In this document: positions 1 to 11,287 of the stretch, one piece after another | Layout of the letters: each line of letters starts with the position of its first letter | Numbering within the stretch: position 1 is the first letter of the stretch | Assembly (NCBI GenBank): GCA_020055645.1 | Contig: CM034548.1 | Span: 43,454,296 to 43,518,295, forward strand | DNA length: 64,000 bases | Origin: Tomocerus qinae | Lineage: Eukaryota; Arthropoda; Collembola; Entomobryomorpha; Tomoceridae | Direction: 5' to 3' | Made by a program: the position numbers and the translations under genes | Notes under the pieces: generated by a model | Told to the model about the DNA's origin: nothing | The model's database searches: none | Seen by the model: only the letters and a program-made list of their open reading frames with translations

Positions 1-1319
1 ACTACTGCAGGATCTTTATCTTCTCTATTAACGCCATGAAATAATTAGTTGACACGTTTCCATTTACAATTTATGTAATTTCAACATTAAAAGTATTCTA
101 ACTAGTTAATATAATTGTATAATATTGATTTTCAATTTTTGACAGTCTATCAATAGTCTATCTAGCGCCAAACTAACGAAAATGTACATTATAACCAACG
201 ATGTAGTGCAGTAGCAGATACATAAATTATTGTACATGTTTATCTGCGTATTGCAGATTTAGGTAAATGCTCAATCCTTAATGTGTTTAGAGGTATTCGT
301 TAACCATAAATTATGGGCAATAGTATATAATATTATGTAGTAGTGTGTATCCTAAAACCAAATCGTCATTTTAATGAATGCATTTCTATGCAAATCGGTG
401 CATGTGGTGTGCTATATTCGGGAAAGGTAAATGGAATAACTAAGAGACTTTTTTTAGAAACTTCGGACTTGACATGGAAACGCAAGTTATGCAAGTGCAT
501 CAGCTAACTTACAAAAACGTGATTGAATGACCTCATATGGGACATTTCCAAAATCTCAAGCTGTAGCAGACAGCTATGGATGGTTATAACTGTTAAATAT
601 TTAAACTTATGTTTTACTTAAAATGACAAATGAACTACTATAAATAGTTATTCATTTACACCATTGCTCATCAAAAATCCTTACTATGAGGAAAGAATTC
701 AATAAGTTCAATCTTTGGTTTGGGGTTAGAAAGGACGTTGTAAAGATTCGTATCGGCTGAAACTGACTGGAATGGACTGCTAAGAATGGCGTGACTATTC
801 CTCCGGGTCTCCAAATATGAACGTTTAAACGAAATGTTACTGCTTCCCTACGACACATTATTAAATTGTTGCTGTATCCTCAACATTCAGATTCGTCGGA
901 AAATAGTTTAATTGAACTACATCCAGTAATTTACAATGTTAAAGTGCATGAGAAAATTTTACAAGTCATAACTGGCTTAAGGCTCGGGCAAACTAAAGTA
1001 TGAATATCAAAATGAGCATAAAAGTAGTAACATAAAGTATTAGTGATGGTGATCCCCTATTTATGGCAATGCATAATAGTATGCAATTGATGGTGACTCA
1101 GTCATAGTGCAATGCAATTTACCATAGCTGGTGAGTCCAATGGCCGACCTTCAAACAAGTTATGTAAGTACCTATCCATAAGCGAAGTCGATGTCATACA
1201 GAATGATTTCGACGTATTAGCAGTTGTGACGAGCACTCTATGAAAGGAAATAATATACACCCATCTGTTTGCATGCGTATGAGTACAGCCCTATTATTTT
1301 ATGTTTGGTCACTAGTATG
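1..1319. other. Non-coding, AT-rich, no gene seen
   Basis: No open frame with an ATG, splice ends or recognisable composition is seen here. A minus-strand frame at 652-858 is short and unremarkable. An AP-1-like core TGACTCA lies at 1094-1100, directly followed by GTCA, and a donor-like AGCTG|GTGAGT occurs near 1130. Both are common enough by chance in this much sequence that no function is assigned. Confidence 0.6.
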
Positions 1320-1354
1320 CATTACAATTATATTTAATGAATATAATTGTAATG
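1320..1354. repeat. Perfect 15-bp inverted repeat (hairpin), 5-nt loop
   Basis: The left arm CATTACAATTATATT (1320-1334) is exactly the reverse complement of the right arm AATATAATTGTAATG (1340-1354). The loop is TAATG (1335-1339). Pairing stops abruptly on both sides. A perfect 15-bp stem with a 5-nt loop is not expected by chance in 64 kb even allowing for high A+T. It could be a foldback element, a remnant of a small inverted-repeat transposon or a cruciform. The stem is too short for an ordinary microRNA precursor unless flanking imperfect pairing is added, and none was seen. Confidence 0.85.
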
Positions 1355-4256
1355 TTCTTAGATGATTAAATCAGATTAAATTAGATTTCTAGTTACATTG
1401 GAAGGCTCTACATGATTAATACAAAAGATTATTATACTCTTAATTCTTTACAGAGCAAGATTATAAACCTAGTTTTTATTGCAGTTTACCACTCACAATC
1501 AATCTAAAGAGGTAACAGAACGGGAAATAAAGATATCTGAATGCATTTGCCAAATAATTACATTTACACTCGTTTTTATTATACTGGTGAAATAATGATA
1601 ACGAGATATAAATAAATTTAGTGCTTCCTCTATATTTGGTGTCACAGTAGAATTTATTATACTAAGACAAGCACAAGTTTATTTTGTATGTCTAAAAAGT
1701 TTTAGTTTACTGAATCAGGAATTAACTAGTGTGGGAAAGTTTTTTATAGTGTCTACAGGTCATATCAGATGGAGGTACAGATAATTAAGGAAGAGTAAGT
1801 AAATAGTAAGTAATTAAAAGTTTCTGAAATCTGTATCTGCTCAAAGACAGAAAATATATCTTTTATTATAGTAAATATTGTGTACAAGAGTTGTGTTTGG
1901 AGTAGTAAGTATGTCATCCATTTATAATTTTTTGTGGGGAGATGAAAGAAATAGATGAGTGTAGAGACGAGCTTGTTATAGACATTGGGTGATAAGTGGG
2001 TGAATATTGTATAGTATTCAGTGAAATGACAGTAAGCAGACGAGAGTGGATCATTCAATGAGATAAAGGAATAATAATCTCAAATTTGGCATTAACAAGT
2101 AAAACATCTTAAAGGAGTGAAACGAAGACAAAAGAAAGAAGTGTAGCACAATCTCTCCTGGTGTCTAGTGAGTTGTAGAGAGAGCGAGTAACTTCCTGTA
2201 GTAAGTAATTATTTTACAGAGCTGAAAAGGATTAGAGCGAATGAAATGCAGGCCATACGTAGTACGTAACTTATAGATGCAAAGAAAGCCAAGTTGACAG
2301 GATACAAATCCTCCGCAACAATTTCGTTAGAGCGACCTCCTGAAGAGCTATTCATTATATATCACTATGTAACCATTACATAGCCACTCATCACAACAGA
2401 TACAAACTGACTCTGACTCCACTCAGCTAAACAAGTGTGTAATAAGTCGAGAGTCAAACCCAGACCATGATGATGTTGCCTACAATAATATATATAGTAA
2501 TATACTAAGATAGCCAACTATACTACACAGAGTCAGATATGTAGGTTACGCTTAAATTATCAACCTACCTATGCACATAGGCTATAAAAGGTAAACATTA
2601 GACTAAAGTACATTATGTTGATGTAGTTAGAGCTGGGAATGAAGCACAGACTGGGAATGAGACAAATAATGACGGCAGACACAACACAGACTAGATAGTG
2701 GATGAGGAGACTATGAGACTATTCATTTGGAGAATACAAAACACTAGGTAGGTAGGGTAGGACTATTAAGACTGAACCAGCAGCACTCTCCGTCTTAATA
2801 CTACTTACTAAACTCTCCATGCATATTCACGTCTAGCAAACCAAAACCAAATCTATTTACTTACATGGATCTGCTTTATCTCTTTTAGTTAGAATTAGAG
2901 CTGGATGAGCATTATTAGATTCATTTATATCCACCTACACAATTTAGCCATTATGTTCCTACTGAGACAAAAGGTGAGTGCCTTATAAAATAATCTACGC
3001 ATTATTATCTACACTCGACTGTATCTATTATACACACAGTTAAGCACTATGTCTATGCTTTGTCTTATTTTGAGACTGAGAATGCGATTTCTTGAGTCTT
3101 TACAGTCTTCACTCTCTCTTCACTTGCACCAGTTGAATAATTAATGAGGGTAGGAAAGGAAGCAGGTATTAAGAGTGATGAATAGCTTTGCTACGCTTTT
3201 CTTTCTTTTCAATGTTAACTTAACTAGCGTGCTGTTTTCGACGTACTCTAATCTACACAGACCATATTCCTCTATTTAGCTAAGAGACTCGAATATCTCA
3301 GACCACAATAATAAAGTCACTGAATTATATACGTACTAGAGTCATGACGGTAGTGTTCAGTGACTTTATTCTTGGCTGCATCAGTTCTGTAGTGCTATGC
3401 CATATGCTACAGTGTCTTTCTCTTTCTCTACTACTTATTTACTACTTCAATAATGATTTCCTTCTAACAATCCGTATCCGCACAGAAGTGTGTAGTTAAA
3501 TGAAACTCCAAACCCACAATCCATCCAATAAAATCAACAAGGTGGAAGTTGTTAAGATTTCAATGGAGATCATCACTTTTATTAAGCATTTCCCACTTAG
3601 CTTCTAATGGTAACACATATACTATAAACCCTGTAACTGCAACTTGAAGCATAAACTTGGGACACAAAACGATCTTTAACTTTACTGCACTAATTAACGA
3701 CATTTTGAATATTAAAATAGAAATTTCTACACAGCTTTGTCATATTTATGGAGTATAAAATAGTTGTATGAAATTTAGTTGCCGTATATTTCTAGGGATG
3801 TTCTACCTGTAGGTAAAAGTCATAAATATATCCATTATTAATGACTTCCTATAAGAACACCAGGTAAGAAATGTAATAAGTAGTTCATGAATTATAAATA
3901 AGATAACTTGTAATTTAAAAATGAAAACCAGATGTACAGTCTGTGCAATCATTAGGCCATTATACAACATTCGCCAAATTTTTTAATATTTAAAGTCTGT
4001 GTGGGTGCTTTCAAATTAAGTTGCAATTTGGTATGGGAATCACGTAATAACAGTAAACAGATAGAAATGGGATTTAAGAGTGAGTATCTGTTTCATTTTG
4101 CTAATGAACTCACTCAATTTTTCATAACATTTGTCTACCGGTCTACAGCTTGCCCTTTTCGTGCGTACCTGCAACTCGTACCTGCCATGTACTCCCATGA
4201 CTTTACTAGACAATAAGTGCAGACGCATCGCTATTGGCTTTTAGCTACACTCAGTC
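1355..4256. other. Non-coding stretch with scattered splice-like sites
   Basis: No gene is supported. A donor-like AAAAG|GTGAGT lies at about 2974 and CAG|GTAAGA at about 3862, each without a convincing open frame in front. The 10-mer CTGGGAATGA is repeated about 19 nt apart near 2633-2660, as a small imperfect tandem. A minus-strand open frame at 1765-2058 begins with TTG, not ATG, and resembles nothing known. Confidence 0.55.
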
Positions 4257-4270
4257 ACATGCATGCATGT
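4257..4270. repeat. 14-bp palindrome ACATGCATGCATGT
   Basis: This is a self-complementary sequence built from overlapping ATGCAT motifs. Single ATGCAT and GCATGC copies recur across the window, for example near 21046, 27056 and 51733. It lies about 35 bp upstream of a TATA-like element at 4303. It may be only a consequence of local dinucleotide bias. Confidence 0.7.
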
Positions 4271-4302
4271 CTTTCTTTCGCATAAGAGAAAACGACGTGG
4301 AA

Positions 4303-4455
4303 TATAAAGACGCTTGTTTTTCTATATTCACATCAGGCTATTCTGAACATATTCTTTTGTTTTTACTGTACACCTGAAACACCTGATGAAAGTTCACAGA
4401 AGGTAAACTAATAAACAAAAGCAAGGAGCTGAAGAACATGCAAACATCACATCAG
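4303..4455 (+). other. Possible promoter and first exon (weak)
   Basis: TATAAAG at 4303-4309 would place a start near 4330. A good-context ATG (GAACATGC, 4438-4440) follows. It opens a six-codon frame (MQTSHQ) that runs exactly into a consensus donor CAG|GTAAGC at 4455/4456, phase 0. A short upstream frame (MKVHRR, stop) starts at 4385. All pieces are seen directly, but each is short and AT-rich DNA produces such arrangements by chance. No matching downstream exon could be linked. The same donor could instead end a non-coding exon. Confidence 0.13.
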
Positions 4456-4461
4456 GTAAGC

Positions 4462-6880
4462 GGAAATGTCCATTTGGTTAATGAAACGAAAACGAGATCG
4501 AATCGAATGCAAAAGAAAACGACAGATGAGCAGAAAACCTTCGACGGGTAGTCTGTTCTTTTTCCATGGTTTTACATAGAGGAACTACGTAACCTGCTCT
4601 TGAGTCAATTCAGTTCAGGGTTACGTTTTACGTTACGCTACTCATTACTACCTACTCACTACTACTACTTTGAATTAAAGATATTATGATGCAACAGTTG
4701 TTGAGAGCAGGAGTTGTATTATTGCCCTCTTACATTATAACGTACAGGTTTAACAGCTATCTGATTTTTTATACAACTAAAACTGACTGCATGATGTGTA
4801 AAGTGTAATTTAACTGGTACAGATAGTATTTGAGGACGCTAAGGCGATAGGCCACGATAAAAAATAAGATATCTTGATATCCCGACTTGGTACAAAAAAG
4901 TTTTATATATTTATTACATATGTACTTAGATTTGCTATATATTTTAATACATGTAAATGTCTTTATATAGATATAGACGTGTAAATACAGTTTTTTGTGT
5001 TCCCATGTGTCAAAAGCTACCTTAGCAGGTACTATAAGTTTAGCTGGTGTTTACCGGGGTTGTTTTGATACACCTCTGTCTGGATCTACAAGTACCTTCA
5101 CTTCTTCCGGTTTTTTTCTGATTTTCTTCACAAACGAGAACACAACACAATTTACACATACGTCTCAGACATTATTTATACATCGTACTAATATTATGCC
5201 CCTGGCCTACTTCGCATTCACGTCCGTCCGTTGAATTATTCATATCTTCGTTGAAAAGTGATGCAATATTCAGTAGGCTCTTCGAGCTAGGTTCGCTATA
5301 GGACAATTACTACATGGGTATATTACATATCCGGATGAATGTCCATATTTAAGTACATTATACAGATGTATAACTCATGAAAGTATATTAATATACACCT
5401 ACTTTTTGTTCTCTACCGGTCAAGTATTTTCATTCTTCAAAGGCAGTACAATGCAAGAATAATATTTTCTAAAATTGTATTTTACTTTCCTAGGCAAAAT
5501 TGAGAACGTAATTTACATTATGACCTACTAAAATTTGGAAATTCATGATACATCTCTTTTGTTTCTTTAAGAGCAATCAGATAGTCCATTTTCAAATGCG
5601 AATGGAAAATGGAATATCGAAGAGAAATAAATATTCCTTTACTGTATTTAGTCTCAGCGTTCAGTCTCAGTCAGTTCAGTCCTGACACTGATATTGTTTC
5701 CTATAATATCATTGTTTTGTAAATGTATTTACCTCCAACGGAGATAAAGGGACGAATTTCAGCTCTGGTGAATAATTTTAATTAGGTTAATTAGTTAGTC
5801 CGATGAATTAGTGTTTGCAACTGTATTTTTGATGTTTTCAAAAAACTGAAGAAGTTATTACATACTTTTAGATTTTTAATTAATTCGATTACGTAACCTG
5901 CATACATTTTTACAAAGAAAAATACATTGAATTGAAGAGATTAACATCTGATTTTAAAATTAAATTGTTTTTAAAATAATTTTGTCCAAGCAAAGTGCAT
6001 ACCAATTACAAAACTGTAAACAATTGTCTATAGCTACACCAAAAATTTTGTACTGTTGTATCACGTACAAACAAAGGATCCGGATGTACATACAAAGTTT
6101 GCATATTAAACTATATTGTTCTATATCGAGCCTAAAGTGAGAAATGGAGAGGACAAGAAAAAATGATTTTTTGGCAACTTTGTAGGGCTGGACCTGTACT
6201 TTATTAACAAATTGTGGTACAAAATAGCGCAATAGTTTATTCCCTGGAAATATGATATGGCTTGAATAATGAAATTAATGAACAAATCCATTGTAAGTTG
6301 GGAAACTACCTACCAAAATTACCATACAAATAAGGTATTAAAGATTTTGGCCGTCATCTAAGCATAAGTCTTATTTAAAAGAAGAACTTTTTTATAGAAC
6401 AGTCCTTGAAGGATTACTGCACTCTTCACTAGCGCTACTGCGTATCCTTTTAGCGAATACCTAGTTTCTTATGTTGTATAATAAGCAGGGATAGCAGATG
6501 ATTGAGTATAAATTGGAAAGTGAAAGCTTCGGAAAACTCATTTTCCACCAGGAAATGTGAACCAGAAAAGCAAGAAATTGTCAAAAGTTTGTTGGGAAAT
6601 AAATAGACTTTTAATTTTGCAATAGTACAAGTCTTAGGTTGATGCCCCATTCTCCACTTCTAACGATTCTGATAATTTGTCCTTCAAAATGAAAGAGTGA
6701 GATTGGAATGTATTTTGAAGTGGGGAGAGAACCAAGCAGGTAGTGAAAAGGAATTATCTTTCTCTTTTGAATAATCGGTGCGTAGGCCAAGTGGAGGTAT
6801 TATCTAGATGTAGTGGTTGGTGGATATGTTGTATTCATACATTGGTGAAAGTTCTAGGTTAGTTGGAGGTGAATGTACGG
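4462..6880. other. Non-coding stretch, no gene supported
   Basis: This is AT-rich sequence. A cluster of four TCAGT motifs (5661-5680) is annotated separately. Open frames at 4995-5234 (ATG, 79 codons) and 5960-6232 (minus, 90 codons) have the residue make-up of translated AT-rich DNA, show no domain and lack convincing start or splice contexts, so they are not called. Confidence 0.55.
5661..5680 (+). repeat. Cluster of four TCAGT initiator-like motifs
   Basis: TCAGT occurs at 5661, 5667, 5671 and 5676, partly overlapping. TCAGT is the core of the arthropod transcription initiator, so the cluster could mark dispersed initiation. It could equally be a small slipped repeat of TCAGT/C. No TATA box lies 25-35 bp upstream. 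Confidence 0.35.
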
Positions 6881-6885
6881 CTTAC

Positions 6886-6915
6886 CTTGACGTCAGTCCT
6901 GCGACGTAGTTGCAT
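6886..6915 (-). CDS. Possible first coding exon, 10 codons (hypothetical)
   Basis: On the minus strand an ATG (plus-strand 6913-6915, context AGAATGC) opens the frame MQLRRRTDVK. It runs in phase 0 straight into a strong donor CAAG|GTAAGC at 6886/6885. A TATA-like TATATTT on the same strand (6964-6958) would put a start near 6934, leaving a leader of about 19 nt. The exon contains a perfect CRE palindrome. No downstream exon on the minus strand could be identified with confidence, and no protein family is recognisable from ten residues. The call rests only on the coincidence of TATA, start codon and donor. Confidence 0.18.
6888..6895. promoter_or_regulatory. Consensus CRE palindrome TGACGTCA
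   Basis: An exact TGACGTCA, the binding palindrome of CREB/ATF bZIP factors, lies within the possible minus-strand first exon and about 40 bp from its presumed start. An 8-mer match is expected about once per 64 kb or less often at this base composition, so its place next to promoter-like signals is suggestive only. Confidence 0.35.
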
Positions 6916-6969
6916 TCTTCAACCCGACCTTGGAATCAGTAGAGAACAGAAAGACTTAAATATAGTTGG

Positions 6970-8820
6970 CTACATCCAAACATGATATTGTGCGATGGAC
7001 CACACTGCCATGTGCCATAGTATATAATATACTTTTATGCTTGCGAATTCTCTTTCTACCAATTTATTACTCTTACATGACTTCCTACTTAGATCTCAAA
7101 ACTTGTTTACAGGCTGACGGAAAAGAAAAGACTAATTGCACAATTATTATTACCGTTCATCATATAAGATTACTCTGGTATATAGAAGTAAATATACACA
7201 TCACATATAATTATTAATAATTCATAACTAGGATGATTTGAAAGAACCTTTGGCAAAGAAAATATGCTCTGTAATTTCCATAGAAAGGTCATTTTATGAA
7301 TGTGAAAACATACTCAGTAATTTGAGATGTGCGTCATGGTTAACCTTGTTATGCTTCCACTGAATGTGGCAAAAAATAAGCAGCATTTCAGTAAAGATTC
7401 TAAAGATTTTTATAAAAGAATCTTTTTTAGGAAATTTAAAGTGTTTGCAATGCATAACCTTGTTTATTACAGCTTTGATATTTCTGTGTGTGCCGTTGTC
7501 AGAGGAAAGATCATTAGTTTATTTCCTGGAACTCTACATACAGGATTTTCTTGTGTATTGGTACAAATTGGATATGTTGTTTTCTCTTTGTATCCTATTA
7601 GTTATGACATGGTAATTGGTCACGTTTAGAAGCACTCATGCTATTGTGAAATAGGAACGGATATTATTGTGGACTATTCAGGTGGGACAATTGTCCATTA
7701 CCTTGAGAGATGATATTCTTTTACTTTGAAGAGGAAATGTTTCTTGGAGATTGGAATGCTCAGAAAAGAGGAAAGATTTAATGGTGTACAAATGCTTAGA
7801 ATTTACCAAGAAATCCATACCAATTACTGTCAACAGACAAGCGACTTTAACGATATCTAAAACTTTATGACTCACTCAAAAGCAAACAATAGACATCTCC
7901 TTGATTTTTCTTGAGGAATTCTTTGTAAGAAGAGATGACACAAATATGCTACGGAGAGATGTTTCCAGAGAGTCTTTTTAGCTTGTAAGATAAGGCGGTG
8001 ACATGCCACGACACAACTTGGCTTCGTCTTTTCATCAAGATTTACTACTTAAGAATGTATTTAGAGCAGACACTTTATGAAGAGACCAAGTGCCTTGCGA
8101 CGCACTGTCTGTAGTACATTACACGATTACCCTTTACATCCTCTCAACCACGTTTGCCGGTGTCCTACTAAACCCTATGAATACTATAACTATATGACTC
8201 TAGCTTTTATACTCGGCTCCAATATAAAAAAATACTTACATAGCTTCACATGCTTTTACTTATTTTGCCTAATAAATTCTCATAAAGCTTTTAAGGGGAA
8301 CCAACTTTCAACTTTACTGCGTTTCAAGCAGTTAACTGTGAGCCACGATTTTGGCAGAGGGTAATTCATGGCTGACAGACACTACGTACACGAAATTGGC
8401 AATAAAGAAATTATTAACTGAAAACTTAAAATCTCACTTCCGAATGTCGTTCAAAATATTTTTTCAAAATTTAATGTTAGACAGCGCTATTAAATGGCTT
8501 TATAACTCTCCAACGGATCAATATTTTGTCGTATTTTTTAATTGCTCCGTTTTTACTAATACTTTTCTGTAAATGTTGTGCTTTTTATCAAAAAATTGTA
8601 TACATTATAAAAATGCAGATAAATGTAGTCTAGTGTAGAAGAGCTAAGCTTATGTATATGCCTTATGCATCCGCTGTGACAGGATTTGACAAGAGTTCGA
8701 CAATGTCAATTATGTTACCAATCCTAAGTAAGTGATTGCAGCAACTATAAATGAGACTTGAATGAAATATGAAAGAGCAACATCATTAAATTAGATCTGA
8801 TCAAAAGTCTCTTGAAAGTT
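6970..8820. other. Non-coding stretch with unremarkable open frames
   Basis: Two overlapping plus-strand frames (7327-7629 and 7364-7615) are open together for about 250 bp. Both give hydrophobic, Phe/Leu/Tyr-rich translations typical of T-rich DNA. Further frames at 8077-8364 and 8351-8572 overlap each other. None has recognisable motifs, so nothing is called as a gene. Confidence 0.5.
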
Positions 8821-8877
8821 AAGGTTGATCAATCCATTTTAATTCAATTTTTCTTGACTTTTCTGTTTCTCCCCCAG

Positions 8878-8985
8878 TTATTAGTTGAAGGGATTAATCT
8901 GTCCGCTAATAAAGTAGTAGCAGTAGCGCCTTGTGTCTGCGCTTTCTTCCACTATAGGATGTGCACACCAGCACACCGCCTCTGA
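8878..8985 (+). CDS. Possible last coding exon, 35 codons plus stop (hypothetical)
   Basis: A strong 3' splice site (pyrimidine tract from about 8849, ending TTTCTCCCCCAG at 8877) is followed in phase 0 by 35 open codons and TGA. The translation starts LLVEGINLSANKVVAVAPC and contains HYRMCTPAHRL near its end. It is richer in Val/Ala/Glu/Asn than surrounding random frames. No donor exon was found upstream, no AATAAA lies just after the stop, and the product is not recognised. With stops at roughly 7% of codons an open run of this length behind an acceptor is not rare, so the call is weak. Confidence 0.17.
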   Translation, partial: LLVEGINLSANKVVAVAPCVCAFFHYRMCTPAHRL

Positions 8986-11089
8986 TTCACAGCCACTCCA
9001 TGTCTCTTCAGTCTTCATTCATCTCATTCTAAAGGTTTTCGGTTGAATGACGGTATCGTGAATGAGATAAGGATTGCTTCACTGAACAATTTCGATATTA
9101 ACTTCACTTATTTAGGATTAAATGGCCTAATTTTGTATAAATACTTACAGTAGGGAAAGTATCTGCAGTGAATGCAATTTATCTCACACTTATTAGCAGT
9201 AAACTACCTCTTAGTACTTCAATATCTATTGTCACTTAATTTGAAAAACATTTGTATTTTGATTGATACTAGTCAGTTCGGCATTATTGCTTATTTCCAT
9301 ATTGCTTTTTAATTCTACCACGCAGTGATAGTAATTACTTAGTTTACAATTACATTCGTGATATTTATTGGTTAACTTTCTCAATTTCCCCAACTAGATA
9401 ACTTCAGTTTCCCATAACATTTTTACCAAAAATCTGTTTCCGAATATATTGATAGTTATATAATTACTTTCAACGAGATCAACAATACATGCACAGAAGC
9501 CAATGTAAAAATAAAAAGGTCAATGTATACGCTACTAAACCTTTCCTGTTTCATCATAGAAGTTGGCGGTATGGTTCTACCATCTCATTTCTTCATATTG
9601 ATGGAGTCCGCCTGCCATTGTAATGAGTTTCAAAAATTCAATTACACAATTTTGAAATTTCTAAACGTTCAAAAGAACCCAAAAAAGCCATTTTTATAAC
9701 AAGCCACCTTGGTCATCGGCACTCCACTTCAGATAAGTATGAAAAGAAAATATAAAAGAGTCAATGCCTGTTCTTTTACATCAAGTGTGTTTCACTACAC
9801 ATAACATATCTTTATTTACGCAATGCAGGGCGAATATTGTACGCTTGTACGGATCCCTGTCCAAAGACAAGAACATAGATGGATGGGAGGATGGAATGAA
9901 AAGAGTGGTTGTATTAGGTAATGATGGAATGGAGATACGAACTGATGCGATGGGGTAAGAAAAGGCTTTACAGTCCCCTTTTTTCATTTTGGTGTGGTTC
10001 TCCCACTTAGATTTCGGTGACTTTTGATGGTTATTTCCAGTTACCAACTTTTAGAGCAAGGAACGGTTTGTTAGTGACAAAGCCTATATGATTTTCTTAT
10101 TATTCTGATGATATTTACTTTGCTGATTGAGGTATATGCTGAGAAATACCATACATAGATCTGTTCCACAAAGTTACTAGTGCATCTTAGTGGTATTGAA
10201 ATACAGTATAAATATAATGATAAAATAAGTAGTAGGCAAGTAGCATGTGTCATATGCCAGGAAAATATGTGTTTAAAATGTATATGTCTTTTTGTAATGG
10301 TTCCGGTAGTGTTCCGTTTCAGGACTTCAGAAGCGGATCTGTCGTGTCCATAATAAGATGTGATATGTTAGCGCTCCTGTGGGTTAAGAATCAACAAAAC
10401 AGAGAGATGCTGTGAGATCATTTAGTTCTTCACAGTGCAGTGCAGTACAATGCGGTATAGCTTGCATAGCACTCGTTAATAAATATATCACAAACTGTAC
10501 TTATCCATATGTCTAGACTCTAGACTTACATAATATAATAGTGCATCTATATGAAAGTTGAGCTTGGCTTAGCCCCGCGTCTGTCTGTCTTCGAACTTAT
10601 TGTAATGGTAGATGGAAGCCAACAGGACCAGCAGATGACTACCCTCTATAAGTTTGTCTATCTAACGTCCTGGCCAGAAAACCCCAACCGGGACTTGGAA
10701 ATTTCGGGATTCGTAGAGTCAGTACTCCACGTCGTTGCCTATAGATTAGAATTTCGTGTTATACTTTTATAGCAAAGCGATAGAAAAGTAGTCTAGCCAA
10801 TACCTACCTATGTAAAACGTTCCCTATAGGTACATATATATATTTCGTGCATTGTTGTGTCTGTGGTGTCTAGTCTAGAAGTCATAGAGCACTATGTCTG
10901 GGAGTGTTGTATAGTAGCCTAGTAGCCCTTATTTATATAAGTATATATATATAGAGAGAAGTGTATACCTTAGTGGGGATGAGGCAGACGAGACGGTATC
11001 GGATGTAGTTCTCCAGTAGTAGGTAGTAATAGTAGGACATGGAGAGTAGTAGTAGTAAATAGTAGTAAATAGTTCGTCGTAGTAGTAGA
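8986..11089. other. Non-coding stretch, no gene supported
   Basis: Frames at 9764-9958 (plus) and 9781-10047 (minus, TTG start) are antisense to each other over a purine-rich patch. The frame at 10551-10772 (ATG, 73 residues) has moderate G+C but no motif. A short TA dinucleotide run lies at about 10942-10953, next to the TAG-rich tract. Nothing here is called as a gene. Confidence 0.5.
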
Positions 11090-11105
11090 GTGTCTGTAGT
11101 AGTAG
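11045..11105. repeat. TAG/GTA trinucleotide-rich microsatellite
   Basis: Interrupted TAG repeats: (TAG)n at 11046-11056, a second block at 11061-11066, TCGTCG followed by TAGTAGTAG at 11074-11088, and GTAGTAGTAG at 11096-11105. On the minus strand this reads as CTA/TAC runs and produces Tyr- and Leu-runs in the overlapping open frame, which argues that the lower part of that frame is not coding. Similar tracts occur at 15290, 23924 and 26961. Confidence 0.85.
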
Positions 11106-11194
11106 AACGAGAAGAAATGCGTCCCTCACTTTCCCCGATTTCAAGTCCCAGCAGGGCCATTGCCATTTCTCCCTTTTCGGAGCTTTCCAAGTTG

Positions 11195-11200
11195 CACGTG
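11195..11200. promoter_or_regulatory. E-box CACGTG in GC-rich island
   Basis: A perfect CACGTG palindrome (bHLH/bHLH-ZIP type site) lies inside the GC-rich island. The same hexamer occurs elsewhere in the window (for example near 12718 and 34735), so this copy is notable mainly for its promoter-like surroundings. Confidence 0.25.
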
Positions 11201-11232
11201 GCACATCGTTGCCTTGCCGCCGTTTCAGCTCT

Positions 11233-11247
11233 CCCTCCCTCCCTCCC
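11233..11247 (-). other. G-quadruplex motif (GGGA)3GGG on minus strand
   Basis: The plus strand has CCC at 11233, 11237, 11241 and 11245, each separated by a single T. The minus strand therefore carries four G3 runs with one-nucleotide A loops. This is the arrangement known to give very stable parallel quadruplexes, with the i-motif counterpart on the C strand. It is embedded in a longer pyrimidine tract (about 11229-11264). Its position inside the GC-rich island fits a promoter or a transcribed leader. Confidence 0.75.
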
Positions 11248-11287
11248 TTCCATCTCTTCTTCCCGAAATCCAGACTTCTTTCAGTGA

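Noticed and set aside
7327-7629. Two overlapping 83-100 codon plus frames
   Set aside because: Both are Phe/Leu/Tyr-rich translations of T-rich DNA with no motif, promoter or splice support.
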